Source: Zelonia costaricensis
Taxonomy: Eukaryota > Euglenozoa > Kinetoplastea > Trypanosomatida > Trypanosomatidae
Length of the DNA: 29,958 bases
Assembly (NCBI GenBank): GCA_030849075.1
Contig: JASAOO010003223.1
Span: forward strand, 1-29,958
Reading direction: 5' to 3'
Below the pieces are notes generated by a model, which did not search any database, was not told the origin of the DNA, and saw nothing but the letters and a program-made list of their open reading frames with translations. Below are positions 17,021 to 24,815 of this stretch, piece after piece. Position numbers and translations under genes: made by a program. Position 1 is the first letter of the stretch, and each line of letters starts with the position of its first letter.

Positions 17021-18751
17021 CTACCGTCGCCGGCGGCGCAGCACGTTCACGATGGTCTGGCCGATGCCCGCCGCGACGACCGCGACGATGGCGACGAAGG
17101 TGGCGCGGCGGAAGACCCGCACGTACGTCAGCGGCGGCTGCCCGACGGCCAGCGTGGGGTCTGCGGCTACGGCGTGCATGTACTCGTTCAGCGACGCCGC
17201 CTCGCTCTGGTCTGGCTGCTCGCTGCTCGTGATGACCGGCGGCCACAGCAGGCGGTGGGCGAGGCAGAAGTCCTGCAGCCGCTGCCCGGCCTGGAGGTCC
17301 GCGGGGGCAGCCGCCGGCTGAGCCGCGTCGGCCTTCGTCATGACCACGACAAACGGAAGCCCGCCGCACGCGACGGAGCCGCTGACCTGCTCGAAGAGAT
17401 CCATGGCATAGCCCGCGCTCTCGGCGATGTTGCTGCCGTCGTAGCACAGCAGCACGACATCGATCGTCTTGGAGTGCTCCGAGTCCGACAGGAGCTGCGC
17501 GCAGGCGTCAGCCGACGTCGTGGAGTACACGAGCGTCTGCGCCTCGTCGACTTGCTCCCTGCCCTTTGCTGCGAAGAAGGTCGTCGTGCGCACGTACGTG
17601 TCGGTCGTGTGGTCGGACTTCTGGAAGCCGTCGGGGCCGCCGGTGGTGAGGGCGTGCATCAGGCTACGCCGGCCGCAGTTCGCGGACCCGGCGACGAGGA
17701 CGTGAATCGTGTTGGGCACTGTTTCGCCGGGGCTGCGGTACGCCCGGGCGGCGCGGCGCGTGAACAGGTAGCTGATCTCGCCCTTATAGCCCCAGTACCG
17801 GGCATACCGAATAACATCCTCGCGGCGCACCAGCGCCATGTACTTCCAGTACTCCACAAACTTCATCATCGGTATGTGCTCGACCAAAAAGCCATCCACG
17901 TCGGCCCACGGGCAGCCCGGGGTGACGCTCCACATGTTCGCGCCCTCGGCGAAGCGCTTGAGCTTGTACACGTTTGTGAGAAACTGAATGGCGTGGGCGG
18001 AGAGGTACGTGTTTGTCTCGCGGTCGGTGCGGACGGCGTGGAGATCGTACCAGGAGTAGGGCAGCCCGTCGTGGTGCACCCCCACCGCGTGCAGCGTCGC
18101 CCACGCCTCCAGCGCGTTGCCCTTGTGCAGCCAGTCGAGGTGCAGCGCGATAAACTGGTCCAGGTCCGCCTGCTTCTCCGCCGCCACGGCGCCGCCCCAC
18201 TCCGCTAGAAAGTGCGCCGTCTCGTCCTCCGCACTGTACGCGGCGGACTCGACCTGCTTGCGCCAGCCCACCAGCTCCGGCAGCCGCAGCAGCCCATCCG
18301 CGTCGCGGTCGAGCAGCCAAAAGGCGCGCTCGAACGCCGCTGCTCCAGCGGGGGTGAGGCGACTCAGCAAAGCGTCGTACAGGACGTGCGGCGGGGCGAG
18401 GCCGACGACGAGCGCCTTCGCCTTTAACTCCTCCAGCGGGCACGTCCCGTAGAAGAAGGCGCTGTCTTGCAGCTCCTCCACACAGTTCTGCGTCGCATCG
18501 GGCAGCGCCACCACGACGCGGTTGCTGTAGCTCGACTTGCTCGGAGGCGCGCGGCACCCCTTGCACAGGACGATGAGGTGGCAGATGAGGAGCAGGCGCT
18601 TGTCCACCTTGTCAACGCTAAGGGCCGAGGTGCACGAGAACTGGTACGACGCGCTCCACGCACGGTGCGCACTGGCGGCGGCGCCCTGCAGCGCCCCCTC
18701 CACACGGAACGCGTCTGTTCCGATGAGAATGACGTGCACCGTTGCGCTCAT
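17021..18751 (-). CDS. MIRO: divergent mitochondrial Rho GTPase (Miro), tail-anchored (576 aa)
   Basis: Miro proteins sit in the mitochondrial outer membrane and couple Ca2+ sensing to mitochondrial movement, inheritance and contact sites. The layout fits. There is a reduced N-terminal GTPase-like region (1-~135) without a P-loop. A perfect EF-hand loop, DRDADGLLRLPE, spans 148-159. A second EF-hand/LM region (about 220-285) has lost its acidic ligands but keeps the following PGCPW (278-282). The C-terminal GTPase-like domain (about 348-540) has the P-loop position GSANCGRRS (355-363), LLCYDGSN (434-441) and MTKAD (471-475). A hydrophobic segment (about 551-570) with an RRRRR tail forms the C-terminal anchor. 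The P-loop Lys is Arg and the next Ser/Thr is also Arg, so nucleotide hydrolysis is doubtful. Confidence 0.88.
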   Translation of the reverse strand: MSATVHVILIGTDAFRVEGALQGAAASAHRAWSASYQFSCTSALSVDKVDKRLLLICHLIVLCKGCRAPPSKSSYSNRVVVALPDATQNCVEELQDSAFFYGTCPLEELKAKALVVGLAPPHVLYDALLSRLTPAGAAAFERAFWLLDRDADGLLRLPELVGWRKQVESAAYSAEDETAHFLAEWGGAVAAEKQADLDQFIALHLDWLHKGNALEAWATLHAVGVHHDGLPYSWYDLHAVRTDRETNTYLSAHAIQFLTNVYKLKRFAEGANMWSVTPGCPWADVDGFLVEHIPMMKFVEYWKYMALVRREDVIRYARYWGYKGEISYLFTRRAARAYRSPGETVPNTIHVLVAGSANCGRRSLMHALTTGGPDGFQKSDHTTDTYVRTTTFFAAKGREQVDEAQTLVYSTTSADACAQLLSDSEHSKTIDVVLLCYDGSNIAESAGYAMDLFEQVSGSVACGGLPFVVVMTKADAAQPAAAPADLQAGQRLQDFCLAHRLLWPPVITSSEQPDQSEAASLNEYMHAVAADPTLAVGQPPLTYVRVFRRATFVAIVAVVAAGIGQTIVNVLRRRRR

Positions 18752-20082
18752 CGCTGGAACACGGCAGCGGCTGCAGTACGCGCGGGCCGCCGACAGGCCA
18801 CGAAAGGACCGCTGCTCGACACGGCCTCCGCAGGGGCGCGGTGGCGGCAGAGGGGATAGGAGGGGGGCAAAGGAAGGTGGGGTGTGCGCCAGGCAATACA
18901 GACAGACAAGCGCGTGCTCTACGAACCGCCCTGCAATTGGCAGAAGCTGGACCTCGGTTGTGTGCGTGCGTGTCGTGAAGTGGAAGAGGCTGTGGCGTGG
19001 TGCGAGGGACGCTTGCTAGCGGAGCGAACGTCGAGGGAGAAGAGGAAGAAACTGTAGAGAGAGAGAGAGGCGAGGGAGGGGCGCAGAGCTGACGAATAGC
19101 GCAGCGTGCACACAACCGATTGTGACACTACTCCCCCCTCCCCTCCTTACTGAAGGGGTTTGATGTTGGCAGAGGGGCCGCTCACTTACGGTGCCGTGCT
19201 GCCGCGAGGCATGAGCGAACCTGAACTCAGCGGGCTCACAGAAAGATGGTCCGTACAGTACCTTCACTGCAGATGCGGGAGGGGGGAGGTGGACGCGCTG
19301 GCGGGGCAGAGAACCCCTCACTCCGCACACGTCTCTCGGTAACACAGATCAGGGGAACTGCGGCGCGCAGACCAGGACGGTACACACACACAGAGAGAAG
19401 CCGGCCCTCCGTACCGCGCCCCGCTCCGCTCCACCCCCCTCCCTCCCTCTCCTCGCCGCCCCTTCGCAATTGTAGCCTGGCCAAGGGCGCGGACTTGACA
19501 CAAATTATCTTTGCCTTTTTCCGTTCCTGCGTGGGGATCATCACTTCATCAACAGTGGTGCGGTGATGTGCCGCAACTCCATCGAAACTGAGACACACGC
19601 ACACATGCACACGCGCACAACACCGCGTCGACACCGGCGTCCAGCGTCGCCAGCTCGAGGAAAACGCGTGGGGCAGAGCGCGTCGGCGCACCACGCACAC
19701 CTCGCTCTCCGCAAACCTGCACATCAACGCGGCACCGGTCCTCCATGGCCGTCATGTGAACAGTTCGCCGCAACGAGAGCAGCAGCACGTGTGCGCTTCT
19801 GCCGCATGAAGGACATCAGCGGCGCCTCACCCTGGGGCACATCTACGCGGCCCTACCACCGCCACAGCACGCCTGCCCTGCCTCCCTCCCTCTCCCTCCC
19901 CACACAGCGGGGCGCGGGGGGCGGAGGGCTTCATCTGGAGAGATGGCCATGAAGGACCGTCTATAGAACCCGGACACGGCGCGGAACTGCGCGCTGCAGC
20001 ATTGTGCGTTGCGGCACACGTCCATCAGCCGACCCAGACAACACGGCTTCGCACTGTCCCATCGGCGCCTCCCTCGGCCCCT
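18752..20082. other. spacer between RPN10 and Miro genes (1.3 kb)
   Basis: No convincing gene. Unusually, several strong pyrimidine tracts ending in AG lie on the plus strand here: 19421-19475, 19504-19554 and 19871-19906, plus a C-rich block at about 19131-19148. This is opposite to the direction of all genes. On the mRNA-sense strand they are purine-rich and lie in the presumed RPN10 3' UTR. Confidence 0.55.
18826..18885 (-). promoter_or_regulatory. trans-splice acceptor candidate for Miro
   Basis: On the mRNA-sense strand the C/T-rich stretch at about 18885-18835 (with CCTTCCTTTGCCCCCCTCC) is followed by its first AG at 18826-18827. The predicted 5' UTR is about 75 nt. Several further AGs lie closer to the ATG, so the exact site is uncertain. 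Confidence 0.35.
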
Positions 20083-21111
20083 CTACGGCTTCTTCTCTTC
20101 GTCGTCCTTGCCCAGTGCATCCTCGACACCCTTCGCGAAGTCGTCTTCCTCCGCGTTGCCGGGCGGCGCAGCCGTGGGCGCGGCTGTGGCCGCGGTGGCA
20201 GCGCTCTCCTGCGCCGACTCCTGCAGCGAGAGGGCGATGGCGCGGCGCATCATCTCCTCCTCCGACATGTTCTCGAAGTCTGCATCGTCGTCGTCGTCGT
20301 CGCCGCCCGCCACGGGGGCGGCCGGAGGGGCGGCTGGCGCCGCCGCCGCCGGGGGGGCACTGCTGCGGGCACCCGCCGCGGCATCAGCGCCTGCCCCCGC
20401 AGCCGCGGCTGCTGCTGCCTGGCGCTGCATCTCGTCCTCCATCGAGAGGCGCAGCGCCATGGCGAGCTCGGGGTCCATGTTGGGGTCGACGCCGAAGCCG
20501 CCCATGCCTGCACCCCCGCCATCGCCGCCCTCCGGCGCGTTCTCGCCGAGCAGGATGGCGTTGCTCATGAGCTTGTCCGTCAGGTTCTCGCGGCCGACGA
20601 CGGCGAGGAAGCGCGAGTTCTCCTTCTTGGACACCTTCTGCACAAACGCCTGCAGCAGCTCGACGTTCGACTCAACGCCGAAGGCGACGATGTCGACGGC
20701 AACGTCGTCCTTGCGCAGCTTCTTTGCCAGCGCCTCGAGCTCCGCCGCCGTCTCCTGCACGGGGCTGCCCACGAACGCGACGATGCGCTTCTCGGCGCGG
20801 GAGTTGGTGCGATGGCTGAGCGCCAGCGCGGCGATCTGCAGACCAGAGCTGAAGTTGCACCGCTTGCCGGTCACGGGGAGGCTGCCGATCGACGCCATGA
20901 CGGCGTCGACGTTGTTGGTGAGGGTCTCGTAGACGGTACAGGCGGCGCCGCCGGTGGTTAAGAAGCCCAGCGTATTCTCAGCATTGGCTTGTAGCTTAGC
21001 GTTGGCCAGGAGGCAGGCGGCGTCCTGCTCCGCCATCATGCGCGTGGGGTACTGGTCCCCATTGCGCATGTACTCCGTGGAGTCCAAGCACAGGAAGCAC
21101 GCCTCGACCAT
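20083..21111 (-). CDS. RPN10: 26S proteasome ubiquitin receptor RPN10 / PSMD4 (342 aa)
   Basis: Non-ATPase subunit of the 19S regulatory particle that captures ubiquitin chains. Residues 1-~190 form the von Willebrand A-type domain; the start MVEACFLCLDSTEYMRNGDQ is the hallmark of RPN10 (VDNSEYxRNGD in yeast). Two ubiquitin-interacting motifs follow: DPELAMALRLSMEDE at about 213-227 and EEEMMRRAIALSLQES at 284-299. They are joined by an Ala/Pro-rich linker and an Asp run (271-276), and the C-terminal tail is acidic. The ATG at 21111 was chosen because the vWA domain begins exactly there; about 100 upstream in-frame codons are low-complexity and lie across the predicted splice acceptor. Two UIMs is the human-like state; yeast has one. 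Confidence 0.95.
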   Translation of the reverse strand: MVEACFLCLDSTEYMRNGDQYPTRMMAEQDAACLLANAKLQANAENTLGFLTTGGAACTVYETLTNNVDAVMASIGSLPVTGKRCNFSSGLQIAALALSHRTNSRAEKRIVAFVGSPVQETAAELEALAKKLRKDDVAVDIVAFGVESNVELLQAFVQKVSKKENSRFLAVVGRENLTDKLMSNAILLGENAPEGGDGGGAGMGGFGVDPNMDPELAMALRLSMEDEMQRQAAAAAAAGAGADAAAGARSSAPPAAAAPAAPPAAPVAGGDDDDDDADFENMSEEEMMRRAIALSLQESAQESAATAATAAPTAAPPGNAEEDDFAKGVEDALGKDDEEKKP

Positions 21112-21930
21112 AGCGTTGGGCGACACCACGGGCGGGATGGGAGGGGGGTACGCAACGACAGTAAAGCGAAGGAGCGCGGTGTGTGCGCCGCAGCAGCTGT
21201 CAGCCACAGTGAGTGCGCCGGTGTGTATAGCGGCGGCGCGACGGCGAAGGAAAGCAGGAGGAGGGGAAGGGGGTGGTCTGGTATACGAGAGAGAAGGACG
21301 GGTGGATCTGTGCAGCGACTGAAGGCTAACTCTTGAAACGTGCGCAGCAGCAGCAGCAGCAGTTGCGTTTGGGTGTGGGTGTGGGTGTGAGAGAGGAGAT
21401 GAGGGGAGAGACACGAAAGCAACGAAAAGTGAGTGCGGTCAGAGGGAAGGGGCGATGTTCACGGGATGGAAGGGGGGGGGGGCATTGATGGAGTTTGTGC
21501 GACAGACAGAGGCGTACACGTGCACGCAACTGGCGCAGCACGCGCTGGCGCCACCCCCATCGATGCAACCGGATGCCCGGCATTGTACGTGTGTTTACAG
21601 AAGACGCGACTTGCCTGTTGTCAACAGATTCGATTGGCACTTGTCACAAGAACAGTTGTTCGCCACACTCTGTACACCCCACCCGCACACACACACACGA
21701 GGGAGGGGGGGGACGGAGAGATCCACGTACTCGACACAGACACACGTGTGCCGCACACACAAGCGCGGGACACTCGACGAAGCCGCCGAACAGCCCAGAA
21801 TCGATGCGAGGTGGCGCAAGACCGATAAGGACACCAGTGCGTCACACTTTCAGACCTGATCGACCCGGTCGTCGCCAGCGGCCAACGCACAAGCGCACCC
21901 GCGCCTGTGCTGGTCCTCGACGGCGTTTGC
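21112..21930. other. spacer between MIC60-like and RPN10 genes
   Basis: No convincing gene. It contains a G11 run (21472-21482), a CAG run near 21344-21362 and (CA)n tracts. It should carry the 3' UTR of the MIC60-like gene and the RPN10 5' UTR. Confidence 0.6.
21197..21277 (-). promoter_or_regulatory. trans-splice acceptor candidate for RPN10
   Basis: The mRNA-sense pyrimidine tract at about 21275-21247 (CCCCCTTCCCCTCCTCCTGC) is followed by about 50 nt without AG and then GGCTGACAG, AG at 21197-21198. No other AG occurs between here and the ATG at 21111, so the 5' UTR should be about 86 nt. Confidence 0.55.
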
Positions 21931-23022
21931 TTACTTCAGCTCATTGACGGTGGTGAGTGTCTCGGCGAGAAGCAGGTAGTAGCTCTGCAGCGCATCCTCG
22001 GCCTGGCGGTGCACGAGGAACGTCGCGGCCGAGTCGCGCCACAGGTCGAGCTGCTCAACTGCCTTCTTCACTTCACTGTCCGAGCGCACGGCTGCGAGAA
22101 ACTCGTCGCGGCTCGCGGCGGAGGCGCTCCGCAGGAACTTCAGCCGCCGCGGCGCACCCGCCGCCAGGTGCTGATCGAGCTCCGTCGTGTAGTCGAGAGC
22201 GGCGCGGATGTCCTCCTCTGTACGGAGCTGCCGCTGTGCCCGCTGCAGCATCCGCTCAAGGTCCTTGCGGCGCTCGGCGAGGCGGCGCTGGCCACCGCTG
22301 AGCATGTCGGCCCGCGTGATGACGGTCACCTTGCGCACCCAGTCGGACAGCAGACCAGGCGTGGCAGCCGGCGGCGCCTCCAGCGCCGCGGCGTAGCGCA
22401 CCGCCACCGCCCCCACCGCCCGGTCGAGCTCCTCCATGCAGAAAGTGAAGGTGGCGCTCGCCGCCGCGATCGAGGTGGGGTGCAGTGGCGCCGGGGCGGC
22501 AGTGATGCTCTCGCACACGGCCTGCACAAGCGGCTCGGCCGCGAACATCTCCTGCACCGTGGCGGCGACCCGCTCGACCCCGACGGTCCGGCCGTGCTCC
22601 AGCATCAGCGCGAGGTTGTGCATCTTCGAGCACGCAATGTCGAACCCCATGAACTTGGGCATCTCCTCTGTCATGAAGCGGTAGTGGTTCGACAGCCCCT
22701 TCAGCGCACCAATCGCCTCCGGCAGCGCGGCCAGGTAGGCGTGCAGGTCTAGATTCACCTGGGCGTAGCGCTCCAGCCGGTCCTGCCAGAGAATGTCCAC
22801 CGTCTCTGCCGTCGCCTTCGTCTCCGCCTCCTTGGCGGACAGCCGCCCGCCACGTGACAGCCGCTCCTCATCCACGGCGCGCTTCTCCGTCATCAGCTTC
22901 TCGTACTCGGCGTTCAGCTCGGCGCGGCGCAGCTCGACGCGGCGCCAGCGCGACCCGCCAACAGCGCCCATGACGGACAGCACGCCCACCGCGCCGAAGG
23001 CCGCAGCTTTGTTCACAGACAT
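21931..23022 (-). CDS. membrane-anchored coiled-coil protein with mitofilin/MIC60-like C terminus (363 aa)
   Basis: An N-terminal hydrophobic segment (about 7-23, AAFGAVGVLSVMGAVGG) is followed by Arg residues and a long charged helical region (about 26-75) and further helices, including a strongly charged stretch at about 244-272. The last ~45 residues show W328-x3-A-x3-L-x3-Q-x4-L-x2-Y, the same spacing as the conserved end of the mitofilin domain of MIC60 (W-x3-A-x3-L-x3-Q-x4-L-x2-Y in the human protein as I remember it). A stretch at 258-279 (ERMLQRAQRQLRTEEDIRAA is its start) resembles the preceding mitofilin helix pair. MIC60 anchors crista junctions in the inner membrane. The protein is much shorter than opisthokont MIC60. 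The match is short and made by eye; a generic coiled-coil membrane protein is the alternative. Confidence 0.9.
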   Translation of the reverse strand: MSVNKAAAFGAVGVLSVMGAVGGSRWRRVELRRAELNAEYEKLMTEKRAVDEERLSRGGRLSAKEAETKATAETVDILWQDRLERYAQVNLDLHAYLAALPEAIGALKGLSNHYRFMTEEMPKFMGFDIACSKMHNLALMLEHGRTVGVERVAATVQEMFAAEPLVQAVCESITAAPAPLHPTSIAAASATFTFCMEELDRAVGAVAVRYAAALEAPPAATPGLLSDWVRKVTVITRADMLSGGQRRLAERRKDLERMLQRAQRQLRTEEDIRAALDYTTELDQHLAAGAPRRLKFLRSASAASRDEFLAAVRSDSEVKKAVEQLDLWRDSAATFLVHRQAEDALQSYYLLLAETLTTVNELK

Positions 23023-23043
23023 GTCCTAATACGTAGAAGGACA

Positions 23044-23165
23044 CTAGCCGGGCACGTATTCGAGGACACACGTGATATCAAGTTAAATGTGTGTGTGTGT
23101 GTGTTGCACGTGATGAATGCAAAGGGGCGTAGATGGGGCAACAAGGGAGAGATGGGGGTACGGCA
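23044..23165 (-). promoter_or_regulatory. trans-splice acceptor candidate for the MIC60-like gene
   Basis: On the mRNA-sense strand a tract CCCCCATCTCTCCCTTG and a second CCCC..CCCCTTTG block (about 23160-23125) are followed by about 80 nt without AG. The first AG is GGCTAG at 23044-23045, about 22 nt before the ATG at 23022. Confidence 0.45.
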
Positions 23166-23819
23166 CTGGCTGCCTGCATGTACGTGTGTCTGCTAGCGCG
23201 TGCGCCCTGCACGTCGTAGCGTGAGGGCTGCGTGTGTGACCACCAGCCCCGCCTCGAGTGCACGCGTGCTTGCGTCGGGCAACTCACCACTACCGTGGCT
23301 GTCGGTGTTGATGGCGGGCGGCGCCCTTCTCTCCCCGCCCCCCACCCCCGCCACGGCGTAGCACACAGAAATTAAGAGAGACAGGCCCTCTCGGTCCATC
23401 CTGCGAGAGACGCCCAGTGCCTGCGCCGCACGACCCGCAGGCGCGACGCCGCCTGACGCACGACTCCCCAGCCACGACAGGACAGGAGGCGAGGGCGGAC
23501 CCGCTGCGCCGCCGGTCAACCTGAACGCGTGCGCAGAGGAGTACGTGGAGGGGTGGAGTGGAGGGGAGACGCTGCATTGCTGGGCGAGCTCCCTTGCCCT
23601 TCGGCCTTGGCCGTCCATTCTCTTTATTCTCGTGTATTTCTCTTCTTTCCCCTTGTAGTATCCTAGAAGATAGAGGCGGCGTGTGCGGGCCTCCGCGCGA
23701 CTCACGCAACGCTGTGACGACGGATCGTGCGAGGTCTACACGCGGCCCGCCGCACCGAGCGGGCACACACACTTGATAACACACTCGCACACACGCACAC
23801 AGACAGACACACACGCAAC

Positions 23820-23841
23820 TGTGTGTGTGTGTGTGTGTGTG
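23820..23841. repeat. (TG)11 microsatellite
   Basis: Uninterrupted TG tract; its exact complement type, (CA)n, lies 96 nt away at 23938-23960 and also just before it at about 23806-23813. Confidence 0.95.
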
Positions 23842-23937
23842 AAAGTAGCCATACGACATCAGCGCACCGCAGCACGCAGGCAGTGACGCAGAACAAACAA
23901 CGGAGCAAACTGTCAGCGTTGCGGCAGACGCGCGAAC

Positions 23938-23960
23938 CACACACACACACACACACACAC
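23938..23960. repeat. (CA)11 microsatellite
   Basis: Uninterrupted CA tract able to pair with the TG tract at 23820-23841 in a single strand. Confidence 0.95.
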
Positions 23961-24494
23961 GCACCGCAAGAGGAGGGCTACCAAGGCCCGGACGCGACTC
24001 GGGTGTGCGTGTGAAGGGGCTCAAAGAGGGGGCGGAGACGGCGGGGTTGATTACGGAAGCGCCCACCGAGCCGCGGTGCGAGCGACCGGACACCCGCCTT
24101 CCCCATCCTCTTCCCGCTTGGGACACCAGCACGCACACTCGTAAACACGCATCTCATTACCTGCACGAGAACCACTTGCCTGCAGTGCGCGTGGCATCGG
24201 CACCGGTCGCCGGGGCTCCTATCATAGACACGGGAAGTACCAGTTCGCTAGTTAGGTGACGAAACCCATACACACACACACACACGACTCACTATCATCC
24301 TCACGACGTCCGCACTGCGAAACCCGCCGAACACGTCACATGCGCGAGGAGACCACCACGCGAGTGCGTGCGTGTGCGTGTGGGGGCTTCTCTGCTGCTA
24401 CTTATCACCGTACGCAGAGAGGGGGTGGGTGTGCGTGCGATCGTCACACCTCACTACCCACGTCCTCTCGCGCCGCCCGTCCCTCGCGATGTGT

Positions 24495-24815
24495 CTACGA
24501 GAAGAGCATCAGGAAGGCGAGCATCAGCGCGAACAGGCCAATAGCCTCCGTCAGGGCGAAGCCGAGAATGGCGTAGTTGAAGAGCATCTTGGTGAGGTTG
24601 GGCTGGCGGGCGCAGGCGATGAGGAGGGAGCCGAAGATCGTACCAATACCCATGCCGACGCCGGCGAGGGCGATGGCGGCGAGGCCGGTGCCGACGTAGT
24701 GCAGGCCCTGCACGGAGATGGCCACCGTGGAGGCCTTGCGCGGCGCGACGACGAGCGCGCTGGAGGCGGCGGCCGCACGGCGGGCCACGGGCTGAGCGAT
24801 AGCGCGACGCATCAT
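24495..24815 (-). CDS. mitochondrial F1Fo ATP synthase subunit c (106 aa precursor)
   Basis: Proteolipid that forms the proton-driven rotor ring of ATP synthase in the inner mitochondrial membrane. Residues 1-~30 ([20 protein letters not shown] first) are an Arg/Ala-rich, acid-free import presequence. The mature part is the classic hairpin: helix 1 with GAxAGxGxG-type small residues ([17 protein letters not shown], about 49-65), polar loop ARQPNL (69-74), and helix 2 with the proton-binding Glu90 in [16 protein letters not shown] (86-101). Trypanosoma brucei has several genes with different presequences and the same mature protein; whether copies exist elsewhere here cannot be seen. Two adjacent ATGs (24815, 24812) are possible starts. 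Length and motif order are normal for the family. Confidence 0.96.
   Translation of the reverse strand: MMRRAIAQPVARRAAAASSALVVAPRKASTVAISVQGLHYVGTGLAAIALAGVGMGIGTIFGSLLIACARQPNLTKMLFNYAILGFALTEAIGLFALMLAFLMLFS

Larger units (their letters stand above)
23023..24494. other. spacer between ATP synthase c and MIC60-like genes (1.5 kb)
   Basis: No convincing gene. It is rich in CA/GT microsatellites (23088-23104, 23764-23816, 23820-23841, 23938-23960, 24270-24285). A plus-strand pyrimidine tract ends in TTGTAG at 23658, opposite to the gene direction. Confidence 0.6.

Noticed and set aside
19563..19952. 129-codon plus-strand frame after an acceptor-like AG at 19554
   Set aside because: His/Thr/Arg/Pro-rich, starting in CA repeats; no codon-use signal. 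Kept only as part of the reversed-polarity observation.
20083..21414. Longer RPN10 from 21414
   Set aside because: The extra ~100 residues are low-complexity (Pro/Ser/His/Ala) and span the predicted splice acceptor at 21197. The vWA domain starts exactly at the ATG at 21111.
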